The position numbers were made by a program, and so were the translations under genes. Positions 1-5,304 of a DNA stretch of 5,304 nt are shown in pieces. Source of the stretch: JAWLFI01 sp041685645. Its GTDB lineage: Bacteria > Bacteroidota > Bacteroidia > Chitinophagales > Saprospiraceae. The notes beneath the pieces were generated by a model. That model had not been told where the DNA came from and ran no database searches. It worked only from the letters and a program-made list of their open reading frames with translations. Each line of letters opens with the position of its first letter. The first letter of the stretch is position 1. The stretch lies in contig JAWLFI010000169.1 in the NCBI GenBank assembly GCA_041685645.1, positions 1 to 5,304 on the forward strand, written 5' to 3'.

Positions 1-537
1 TGATTGTGTTGGCTCGTTGAGATGAGAACGCGAACACAACACCCGAAGTCCTTCATCTTTCCATAAAAAGGTATTCACCTGAATGGGCTCTGGAGTAGCA
101 TGGGTATTCTTCTTATACCAACTGCCCGATCCGAGCTCTGCATAAAACAGTTCATCAGTCACGGGAATGTAAACCATACCCAATACCGGGGTGTCCTCTT
201 CAATTAGGGCGATATTTACGGTAAACTCACCATTTCGGGAAACAAATTCTTTTGTACCATCCAGAGGGTCCACTATCCAATGAGTGTGGATTTTTCGACG
301 AATATCATAGGGTTGGTTTTTGTTTTCTTCACCGATAAATCCATGGTCTTCCGACAAGTTCTGCAGACCTTGAAAGATAATATCGTGGGCTTTTTTATCT
401 GCTATAGTTAGGGGACTTTTATCCTCCTTGTAGGAGACTCCTCTTTCTTCGAGTTCATATATATTCATTATGGCCTGTCCTGCTTCGACGATGATCTTTT
501 CTAGTTGACGAATCCTTTTATCTTTGTGAAACTTCAT
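1..537 (-). CDS. cysQ: 3'(2'),5'-bisphosphate nucleotidase CysQ (partial, C-terminus beyond the left edge)
   Basis: This gene reads leftward from ATG at 537-535 and stays open for 179 codons to the window edge; family members are about 250-270 residues, so roughly the last third is missing. It belongs to the inositol-monophosphatase-like, Mg-dependent, Li-sensitive phosphatases. CysQ removes the 3'-phosphate of PAP (and PAPS), clearing the by-product of sulfate assimilation and sulfotransfer in the cytoplasm. Visible motifs: KEDKSPLTIADKKAH (37-51), matching the CysQ substrate/metal loop; IGEEN (68-72), whose glutamate is a metal ligand; and WIVDPLDGTKEF (87-98), the signature with metal ligands D90 and D93 and the TKEF ending that separates CysQ from SuhB. 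The C-terminal WD motif lies outside the window. Its start is 13 bp from the divergent galE start, so its promoter must lie inside galE; I saw no clear box there. Family assignment is strong; exact substrate is inferred. Confidence 0.93.
   Translation of the reverse strand, partial: MKFHKDKRIRQLEKIIVEAGQAIMNIYELEERGVSYKEDKSPLTIADKKAHDIIFQGLQNLSEDHGFIGEENKNQPYDIRRKIHTHWIVDPLDGTKEFVSRNGEFTVNIALIEEDTPVLGMVYIPVTDELFYAELGSGSWYKKNTHATPEPIQVNTFLWKDEGLRVLCSRSHLNEPTQS
497..526 (+). promoter_or_regulatory. Candidate Bacteroidota-type promoter for galE, inside the cysQ 5' coding region
   Basis: TATCTTTG at 519-526 is a perfect match to the Bacteroidota -7 consensus TAnnTTTG. TTTT at 497-500, separated by 18 bp, is one mismatch from the -33 element TTTG. 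Transcription would start near 531-534, leaving a leader of about 17-20 nt before the galE ATG at 551. The 13-bp gap between the divergent genes cannot hold a promoter, so one inside cysQ is expected. The match is by eye and the -33 part is weak. Confidence 0.5.
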
Positions 538-550
538 TTTAATCTGCTTT

Positions 551-1564
551 ATGAGTAAAGTTTTAGTGGCCGGCGGAGCGGGATATATAGGTTCGCATAC
601 GATTGTCAATTTATTAGAACGAGATTGCGAAATCGTATGTGTGGATAATTTTTCCAACTCCTACGCATCGGTTATTGACAAGATAAAAATTATTGCTGAT
701 AAAGACATAGCCCATTACACTTTAGACTTGAAAAAAGAAGGTGTTTTGCAACCTGTGTTTGAAGATCATCCGGATATCGATAGTATCATCCATTTTGCTG
801 CCTTTTTGGAAGTTGAAGCATCAGTCAAGCAGCCATTGATGTATTATGAAAACAATTTGCTATCCACAATTCGACTGCTTCAGGCGGCAAGGGATCATGG
901 AGTAAAACAATTCGTGTTTTCTTCTTCCTGCACTGTGTACGGAGATAATGCCCCTATGCCGGTGTCTGAAGAAGCGGCCATGGGCCGTCCCAGTTCGCCA
1001 TATGGAGCTACAAAACAAATGTGTGAGCAAATTTTGATGGATGCAGTGAGATCTGGTGACTTGCCGAGGGCTGTCATATTGAGGTACTTCAATCCGGCGG
1101 GTGCTCATCCCTCCGGACTGATTGGGGAGGATCCCCGTCAACCGCACACACATCTCATTCCAATCATTAGCCAGGTGGCAAAAGGAGAACGGGATTATCT
1201 CGAGGTATATGGGACGGACTACGATACCAGAGATGGAAGTTGTATCAGAGACTATATTCACGTGATGGACCTCGCCACCGCCCATGTCAAAGCACTGGAC
1301 TTCGCGACATCAGAGGAGAATAAGGGCGTTGAAGTATTCAATGTAGGTACGGGGAAAGGAGTGTCGGTATTGGAGGCTGTACGGGCTTTCGAGGAGGTTA
1401 CGGGTATTGAGATTGAGACGAAAAAGGCACCGAGAAGACCGGGAGATATGCCTGCCATTTATGCTAATCCCGGAAAAGCGAATAGGATGCTTGGCTGGAC
1501 AGCTGAATATTCATTGGAGGACATCATGCTTTCTGATTGGAAGTTTAACGCGCAGTATTCATAA
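551..1564 (+). CDS. galE: UDP-glucose 4-epimerase GalE
   Basis: This complete 337-residue protein has the usual GalE length. It is a cytoplasmic short-chain dehydrogenase/reductase that interconverts UDP-glucose and UDP-galactose with tightly bound NAD, in the Leloir pathway and in supply of sugars for surface glycans. The N-terminal Rossmann motif GGAGYIG (8-14) binds NAD, and D32-N33 (VDNFSNS) follow the second strand. HFAA (81-84) lies near the cofactor. The catalytic set is present: S126 in SSSCTVYG (124-131) and Y151/K155 in YGATK, matching S124, Y149 and K153 of E. coli GalE. RYFNPAGA and RDYIHV are the usual substrate-domain motifs, and R296/D299 in RRPGD match UDP-binding residues. 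The gating position equal to E. coli Tyr299 or human Cys307 is I303. ATG at 551 fits the Rossmann start exactly. No convincing Shine-Dalgarno sequence is seen. The gene is divergent from cysQ and probably monocistronic, as repeat-rich DNA follows. The family is certain; preference for UDP-Glc over UDP-GlcNAc is not. Confidence 0.97.
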   Translation: MSKVLVAGGAGYIGSHTIVNLLERDCEIVCVDNFSNSYASVIDKIKIIADKDIAHYTLDLKKEGVLQPVFEDHPDIDSIIHFAAFLEVEASVKQPLMYYENNLLSTIRLLQAARDHGVKQFVFSSSCTVYGDNAPMPVSEEAAMGRPSSPYGATKQMCEQILMDAVRSGDLPRAVILRYFNPAGAHPSGLIGEDPRQPHTHLIPIISQVAKGERDYLEVYGTDYDTRDGSCIRDYIHVMDLATAHVKALDFATSEENKGVEVFNVGTGKGVSVLEAVRAFEEVTGIEIETKKAPRRPGDMPAIYANPGKANRMLGWTAEYSLEDIMLSDWKFNAQYS

Positions 1565-1661
1565 ACTTTGCGGTATGGATGGCCGATGTTAGTGATAGTT
1601 TGCTGTAAATCAATAGTGTAACAAAGGGCTAACCCTCGGAAATGAGATGTTTTTGTATGCA

Positions 1662-1713
1662 AGGTCGCGAAGACTTTTACTCTGGTAAAAATTATTTCCT
1701 GAGGTCGTGAAAG
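1662..1713. repeat. Near-direct repeat AGGTCGYGAA, 40 bp apart
   Basis: AGGTCGCGAAG at 1662-1672 recurs as AGGTCGTGAAAG at 1702-1713, starting exactly 40 bp later with one internal substitution and one extra A. A 6-bp stem with a 4-nt loop (TTTTAC TCTG GTAAAA, 1675-1690) sits between the copies. The repeat is short enough to be partly chance. Confidence 0.35.
1675..1690. repeat. Small hairpin downstream of galE
   Basis: TTTTAC (1675-1680) pairs perfectly with GTAAAA (1685-1690) around the loop TCTG. It lies 111 bp past the galE stop. The stem is AT-rich and followed by ATTATTTCC rather than a T-run, so it is a poor intrinsic terminator, though no better candidate lies closer to galE. Confidence 0.3.
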
Positions 1714-1749
1714 CGAGGGGAGGCCAGCGAAATCTTCGACGCGAAGGCC

Positions 1750-1769
1750 GAAAAATGCATGCATTTTTC
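1750..1769. repeat. Perfect 20-bp palindrome
   Basis: GAAAAATGCATGCATTTTTC at 1750-1769 equals its own reverse complement over all 20 bases, with no loop. It adjoins a GC-rich segment (1721-1749) containing a CTTCG/CGAAG hairpin (1734-1738/1742-1746), and is followed by CAACT (1769-1773) paired with AGTTG (1785-1789). A loopless palindrome suits a dimeric protein's binding site or the symmetric end or centre of a small repeat element better than an RNA hairpin. No partner protein can be named. Confidence 0.6.
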
Positions 1770-1967
1770 AACTTTACTCATCAGAGTTGAAGTAATTGTT
1801 CTTTTCAGAATCCCAGAATTACAGTTTTTCGCTCTGTGACAGTTGATGGTTATTTTTCAGTGTTATCGAGGTTTGTGTTAGGGATCGGAGGGGCTTTGGT
1901 CCGAGGTGCGCTCAGGGCAATCTGGGTTTCTAAGGGGTGATTGATAGTCTTTAGGATAATGGAAGAA

Positions 1968-1989
1968 CTAAAGGGTACCTCCGGAAACT
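1968..1989 (+). repeat. Left copy of an imperfect 22-bp inverted repeat
   Basis: This copy matches the reverse complement of 2158-2179 at 19 of 22 positions, with the core GGGTACCTCCGGAAACT (1973-1989) differing by one base. Weak similarity continues inward for about 12 more bases (1990-2001, about 8 of 12). It could be one end of a small element of about 212 bp, or a decayed second copy of the block at 2120-2250 in the opposite orientation. Confidence 0.6.
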
Positions 1990-2120
1990 GTTCTTTGATG
2001 CTAAGGTGAAAAAATATGTGCGTAATCAAGACTTGGTCTGTATCGGATTTAGTGGTAATGACACTAGCCATAGCAAAGTGAATGAGGATAGACGATGATT
2101 ACGTGCATATTTTACATCTA

Positions 2121-2141
2121 AGCCATTTAAAAAAAATGGCT
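2121..2141. repeat. 8-bp perfect hairpin with an A5 loop
   Basis: AGCCATTT (2121-2128) pairs with AAATGGCT (2134-2141) around five A residues. On the minus strand the loop becomes a T-run inside the structure rather than after it, so the hairpin does not look like a standard intrinsic terminator. It lies 16 bp from the right copy of the inverted repeat at 2158-2179 and may belong to the same repeat unit. Confidence 0.5.
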
Positions 2142-2157
2142 GTTCGCGTAAAAGGAT

Positions 2158-2179
2158 AGTTTCCGTAGGTACCCTAAAG
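2158..2179 (-). repeat. Right copy of the imperfect 22-bp inverted repeat
   Basis: This is the partner of 1968-1989; read on the minus strand its core is GGGTACCTACGGAAACT. It adjoins a GC-rich segment (2180-2227) and the strong hairpin at 2228-2250, so the right side looks like a longer structured unit of which the left copy keeps only a part. Confidence 0.6.
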
Positions 2180-2227
2180 CGATACGCGCACCGAAGGACG
2201 GAGCCATGCGAACCCCCGCAGAGCCCG

Positions 2228-2250
2228 ACCCCGGGATGGAATCCCGGGGT
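2228..2250. repeat. GC-rich 9-bp hairpin, repeat-like; possible terminator of the LON-domain gene
   Basis: ACCCCGGGA (2228-2236) pairs perfectly with TCCCGGGGT (2242-2250) around the loop TGGAA. It lies 21 bp beyond the stop codon of the minus-strand LON-domain gene, where a terminator would be expected, but no T-run follows on the minus strand (GTCGGGCTC follows). A REP-like dispersed repeat unit that may also protect or end the transcript is the more likely reading. Confidence 0.5.
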
Positions 2251-2271
2251 AACACCCAAATAAACATTTAC

Positions 2272-2898
2272 TTAAAAGTCCGTGGGAGATCGGTAGGAGC
2301 GATATTCTCCATTCATCAAAGCTTTACTTTTGACCTGCTCCGCGGTTTTTATTTTTGGCGTGATGAGACTGATTTGACGAAGCACTTGTATTTGTCTGTC
2401 AAACTCTTTTTTCATGCAGAGCAGATGATATTCTTCCTGTAAATTCCATCCAATGTTATGAGCAATGTGATACGTTAATAACAATTCAGGTGCCGGTAAG
2501 CGTTGGTCAATTTGCAGGATGTCGTAAATGGCCTTCATTTTATCTCTGATTTCACTGGCGAGATTCAAATCACTGTCCTTATCATAAGAATAGTTTGTCG
2601 TTTCTGCGCCAGCGTAGAGCTTATCTTCCATAGGATGCACATATGTATCCATTTTGTAAAGGCCCAATGCTTCTGTTTTGATATCCATGCGTCCATCTTC
2701 GTATTCGCGCTCGATGCTTTTTATTTTCATTCTCGTGCCAATGGATTGAACCTGTTCATTGATGTATGGCGCCAGCCCGAAGGGTTGATTTTGGTGCATA
2801 CAATCCTTTACGAGTTGTTTATACCTCGACTCGAAAATGTGTAAATTTATGGATTCAATCGGGTAAACTACAAGTGGAATTGGAAATATGGGTAACAT
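2272..2898 (-). CDS. Stand-alone LON substrate-binding-domain protein
   Basis: From ATG at 2898 this protein has 208 residues. Residues 1-26 carry the LON N-terminal domain signature: LPIFPIPLVVYP, then NLHIFESRY (18-26), the usual 'LHIFE.RY' block. The rest has the expected beta-rich first half and a helical second half rich in charged residues. It has no AAA ATPase module and no Ser-Lys protease domain, so it is not Lon itself. Small proteins of this kind are widespread, and their function is poorly defined; binding of unfolded proteins or peptides is assumed by analogy with Lon. No signal peptide or membrane segment is seen, so it is probably cytoplasmic. The frame is open upstream to TTG at 2919 (215 residues), but ATG at 2898 starts directly at the domain and is preferred. 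It is divergent from recQ with 140 bp between the starts, and its 3' side faces the repeat region. Confidence 0.88.
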   Translation of the reverse strand: MLPIFPIPLVVYPIESINLHIFESRYKQLVKDCMHQNQPFGLAPYINEQVQSIGTRMKIKSIEREYEDGRMDIKTEALGLYKMDTYVHPMEDKLYAGAETTNYSYDKDSDLNLASEIRDKMKAIYDILQIDQRLPAPELLLTYHIAHNIGWNLQEEYHLLCMKKEFDRQIQVLRQISLITPKIKTAEQVKSKALMNGEYRSYRSPTDF

Positions 2899-3038
2899 TG
2901 CCGTCTTTTGTGAATTCAAACGGTTGTGGCAAGAGCTTTGTTTTTAATAAAAGGGTCGAGTTCATGACAATATTGAATGGCTCTCGTATCTTCGATAACT
3001 CACTGACTACATGGTGTTAAATTTAGCTAAGAAATACT

Positions 3039-4955
3039 ATGAAACATCGAAGTCCCGGTGATGTACTAAATGAGGTCTGGGGATATCCTTCTTTTCGTCC
3101 ACTTCAGGAGCCAATTATTTCTTCTGTTTTGGAAGGGCGCGATACACTGGCTCTGCTGCCAACTGGTGGAGGCAAGTCGGTTTGTTATCAGGTGCCGGCG
3201 CTTTGTATGGGGCGCCTGGCTTTGGTAATTTCCCCATTGATTGCCTTGATGCAGGATCAGGTGCAGCAGCTCCATGAGCGAGGAGTGCGCGCGAAAGCTT
3301 TACACAGTGGGCTTCAACGCAAGGAAATAGAGGGGATTCTAAAATTAGCGGTGCAAGGGGATTTGGACTTTTTGTATTTGGCTCCTGAGCGACTCAAAAC
3401 CGATTTGTTTTTGGGACATCTGGAGCATATGTCACTATCATTGGTCGCGGTGGATGAAGCGCATTGCATCTCACAATGGGGCCATGAATTCCGACCCTCT
3501 TACCGGGAAATTGCTGATATCAGACCATATCTTCACAATGTTCCTTTTTTGGCCGTTACGGCAACGGCTACGGAAAAGGTAAGCCGAGATATCACTGCTC
3601 AATTACAAATGGATAATCCCGGGAGGTTTAGCGCCTCTTTTCAAAGGGAAAATCTAAAGTGGATCGTCACCGAGGACAGTTATGCCATGCATCGCCTTTT
3701 ACACATCGTGAAAAGTGTGGGTGGGACTCAAATCATCTATACTCAATCTCGATTTCGCACTTCCGAGATCGCACATTTTCTGCAACAGCGTGGCCAGAAG
3801 GCTCTGTTTTATCACGCAGGTCTTTCTGCACGGGAACGAGAAGAAAGACAACATCAGTGGATGTCAGGACAGGTGCCCATTATGGTATCGACCAATGCCT
3901 TTGGAATGGGAGTGGATAAATCCGATGTTCGCGCTGTGATTCACGTGGATTTGCCTGCCAGCCCGGAAGCGTACTATCAGGAAGCGGGTCGTGCCGGACG
4001 AGATGGTAAAACATCTTATGCCGTTTTAATTTATGATCAAGCTGCTTTGGAGCGGATGGATGAGAGGATTGAGCAGATGTACCCCGAATTAGAATTTTGT
4101 AGAGATGTCGGTCGCAATCTCTATAGATGGTATAAAGTCGCTGTAGGAGCCGGACAATACAGCAGTTTTCCTTTTGATATTGAGAAATTTAGTCAAGAGT
4201 ATGATTATTCGGTCATAAAGGTGTACCACGCACTTAGAATATTAGAATTATCGGCTTGGGTAGAGCGATCTGAAGGGCTTATCGTACCCTCCAGATTGCA
4301 CGTCAAATGCAATCGGGAAGACTTGTACCGGATGCAGTTGGCAGATCCACAGTTTGACATTTTTATGAAAACGTTATTGAGGTCGTATGAGGGCTTGTTT
4401 ATGGATTTTGTCAACATTCGGGAATGGCAGATGGCCAAAGCTCTGGAGATTAGTGTAGATGAAGTAATTGCATATTTACATCGCTTGCATCGAAAAGACA
4501 TCATTACCTATTTCCCGACGGAAGGCGGGGAGCGGATTACCTTTTTGCAGCCGAGAAGTCCGAGAGGGGTTATTTATATCAATCCCAAAATTCGCCGGGA
4601 GAATTACAAGAGGGCGACAGATCGATGGAGGGCGATGAAAGAGTACATTTTTGCTGAAAAATGCAGATCTCAGGTACTATTGCGTTACTTTGGGGAGGCA
4701 ATAACAGAAGAGTGCGGAAATTGTGATATTTGCATGGGAAGCAGGAAGGGCCAATTTTCAGACCCTAAGTTGCAGCATAAGATCAAGCAATCGTTGATTC
4801 ATCAGTTAGAAAGTCGTTCCCTGTCGGTCAGGGAGTGGACCTATCAATATCCCGTAACCTATAAAAAGCGACTATTGAGCCTATTGGGAGATTTAGAAGC
4901 AGAGAATATCATTCAAATCAATTCTCAGATGGAAATGTCCCTGAATCATGATTAG
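3039..4955 (+). CDS. recQ: RecQ-family ATP-dependent DNA helicase with displaced zinc module
   Basis: This 638-residue superfamily 2 3'-5' DNA helicase unwinds recombination and replication intermediates using ATP. Motifs in order: GYPSFRPLQ (15-23, motif 0 with Q23), TGGGKS (42-47, Walker A, K46), VISPLIALMQDQV (63-75, Ia), DEAH (139-142, II) running into the RecQ aromatic-rich loop CISQWGHEFRPSY (143-155), TATAT (174-178, III), STNAFGMGVDK (284-294, V) and QEAGRAGRDG (314-323, VI). Zinc ligands C542, C559, C562 and C565 have the same spacing (17, 3, 3) as in E. coli RecQ, but about 220 residues separate them from motif VI instead of about 50. The inserted part (about 360-520) looks helical and winged-helix-like. 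There is no recognisable HRDC domain; about 70 residues follow the zinc site. An in-frame TAG at 3024-3026 fixes ATG 3039 as the first usable ATG. TAAATTTA at 3018-3025 is one base off a -7 box but lacks a -33 partner. Confidence 0.95.
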   Translation: MKHRSPGDVLNEVWGYPSFRPLQEPIISSVLEGRDTLALLPTGGGKSVCYQVPALCMGRLALVISPLIALMQDQVQQLHERGVRAKALHSGLQRKEIEGILKLAVQGDLDFLYLAPERLKTDLFLGHLEHMSLSLVAVDEAHCISQWGHEFRPSYREIADIRPYLHNVPFLAVTATATEKVSRDITAQLQMDNPGRFSASFQRENLKWIVTEDSYAMHRLLHIVKSVGGTQIIYTQSRFRTSEIAHFLQQRGQKALFYHAGLSAREREERQHQWMSGQVPIMVSTNAFGMGVDKSDVRAVIHVDLPASPEAYYQEAGRAGRDGKTSYAVLIYDQAALERMDERIEQMYPELEFCRDVGRNLYRWYKVAVGAGQYSSFPFDIEKFSQEYDYSVIKVYHALRILELSAWVERSEGLIVPSRLHVKCNREDLYRMQLADPQFDIFMKTLLRSYEGLFMDFVNIREWQMAKALEISVDEVIAYLHRLHRKDIITYFPTEGGERITFLQPRSPRGVIYINPKIRRENYKRATDRWRAMKEYIFAEKCRSQVLLRYFGEAITEECGNCDICMGSRKGQFSDPKLQHKIKQSLIHQLESRSLSVREWTYQYPVTYKKRLLSLLGDLEAENIIQINSQMEMSLNHD

Positions 4956-5304
4956 TCCTTTAAAGAATAAGAGAATTGTCTTTCTGCTGAGTAATGATAT
5001 TACCTATGATCAGCGAGTATTTCGCATTGCTACGACTTTGGAACAAAGAGGAGCAGAGGTTACGGTTATCGGTCGATTATTACCACATTCTATTTCTGTT
5101 GACTGGCCTAATATAAAGACCCAACGCTTTGAGTTATCTGCTCAAAGCGGTCCTTTGATGTATGCTCAGTTGAATCGGAAATTAGCACGCGTCGGCCGGT
5201 CTCAAAAGTGGGATATCGTAGTGAGTAATGACTTTGACACCCTATTGGCCGGTTATCGCATCGCATCAAAAAGCAAGGCAGCATGGATTTTAGATGCCCA
5301 CGAG
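4948..5304 (+). CDS. Family-4-type glycosyltransferase (partial, N-terminal 119 residues)
   Basis: Translation from ATG at 4948 stays open for 119 codons to the right edge. It begins MISPLKNKRIVFLLSNDITY, then DQRVFRIATTLEQRGAEVTVIGR (21-43), the first beta-alpha-beta of a GT-B donor or acceptor domain, in the form common to Bacteroidota glycosyltransferases ('..DQRV.....L...G..VT.IGR'). Later come DIVVSNDFDTLL (89-100) and DAHE (116-119), matching the usual 'D.ll.ND.DtL' and 'D.HE' blocks of this group. The C-terminal nucleotide-sugar domain with its E-x7-E motif lies outside the window, so retaining chemistry and donor are inferred from the family. It probably adds a sugar in capsule, lipopolysaccharide or exopolysaccharide synthesis at the inner membrane surface. 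The ATG overlaps the end of recQ by 8 bp (ATGATTAG), indicating translational coupling and a shared transcript. No strong Shine-Dalgarno sequence is seen. Confidence 0.87.
   Translation, partial: MISPLKNKRIVFLLSNDITYDQRVFRIATTLEQRGAEVTVIGRLLPHSISVDWPNIKTQRFELSAQSGPLMYAQLNRKLARVGRSQKWDIVVSNDFDTLLAGYRIASKSKAAWILDAHE

Larger units (their letters stand above)
1565..2271. other. 707-bp gene-free, repeat-rich region between galE and the LON-domain gene
   Basis: No reading frame here looks like a real protein on either strand. The longer open frames (for example 1850-2071 and 2026-2259, both minus) lack a ribosome binding site and recognisable motifs, and run through the inverted repeats. What the stretch does hold is symmetry: a near-direct repeat with 40-bp spacing (1662/1702), small hairpins at 1675-1690 and 1734-1746, a perfect 20-bp palindrome (1750-1769) followed by a short CAACT/AGTTG inverted repeat (1769-1773/1785-1789), an inverted pair at 1968-1989/2158-2179, and strong hairpins at 2121-2141 and 2228-2250. 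This density suggests accumulated dispersed repeats (REP- or MITE-like) rather than one regulatory leader. No U-tract terminator for galE was found. Repeat identity is inferred, since only one window is visible. Confidence 0.6.

Noticed and set aside
1623..1652. Possible third copy of the inverted-repeat core (AGGGCTAACCCTCGGAAAT resembling AGGGTACCTACGGAAAC)
   Set aside because: It needs at least two gaps and the similarity stops right after the GGAAA, so chance is a sufficient explanation.
1459..1764. Minus-strand open frame of 101 codons
   Set aside because: It is antisense to the galE 3' end for about a third of its length and starts within the 20-bp palindrome; no protein-like pattern.
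1850..2071. Minus-strand open frame of 73 codons in the repeat region
   Set aside because: No recognisable motif, no ribosome binding site, an upstream in-frame stop shortly before the ATG, and the frame runs through the left inverted-repeat copy. A decayed gene fragment cannot be fully excluded.
2228..2250. Standard rho-independent terminator
   Set aside because: The stem is strong, but no T-run follows on either strand, so it is listed as a repeat-like hairpin with terminator only as a possibility.
2026..2259. Minus-strand open frame of 77 codons
   Set aside because: It begins inside the 2228-2250 hairpin region and crosses both the hairpin at 2121-2141 and the inverted-repeat copy. The open frame is a by-product of repeat DNA, and the protein has no family features.
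2503..3020. Plus-strand open frames at 2503-2844 and 2766-3020
   Set aside because: They are antisense to the well-supported LON-domain gene and show no family motifs.
3018..3025. TAAATTTA as a -7 promoter box for recQ
   Set aside because: It misses the final G of TAnnTTTG, has no -33 TTTG at proper spacing, and would leave a leader under 10 nt.

Overview
The window looks like ordinary chromosomal DNA from a Bacteroidota bacterium, possibly of the Saprospiria type; the phylum is fairly secure, anything finer is a guess. Four things point this way: a RecQ with a long insert before its zinc module, a stand-alone LON-domain protein, a glycosyltransferase with the DQRV...IGR N-terminus common in that phylum, and a Bacteroidota-type TAnnTTTG promoter box in front of galE. 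Shine-Dalgarno sequences are weak or absent, which also fits.

Layout. Positions 1-537 (minus) hold the N-terminal 179 residues of a CysQ-type 3'(2'),5'-bisphosphate nucleotidase that runs off the left edge. Only 13 bp away and divergent is a complete galE (551-1564, plus) for UDP-glucose 4-epimerase. Positions 1565-2271 form a 707-bp stretch with no convincing gene but many inverted repeats: a perfect 20-bp palindrome, an imperfect 22-bp inverted pair spanning about 210 bp, and two strong hairpins. It is best read as accumulated dispersed-repeat or REP/MITE-like DNA. Next is a minus-strand gene for a stand-alone LON substrate-binding-domain protein (2272-2898), divergent across 140 bp from a complete recQ-family helicase gene (3039-4955, plus). 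The recQ stop overlaps by 8 bp the start of a family-4-type glycosyltransferase (4948 to the right edge).

How the genes relate. GalE supplies UDP-galactose (or related UDP-sugars) and the glycosyltransferase probably uses nucleotide sugars for surface glycan synthesis, but they are separated by unrelated genes, so a shared pathway is only a guess. CysQ recycles PAP/PAPS from sulfate metabolism. The recQ-glycosyltransferase overlap implies co-transcription, not a shared function. I found no defence system, CRISPR array, tRNA, rRNA or intact mobile element. The least explained part is the repeat-rich stretch at 1565-2271.
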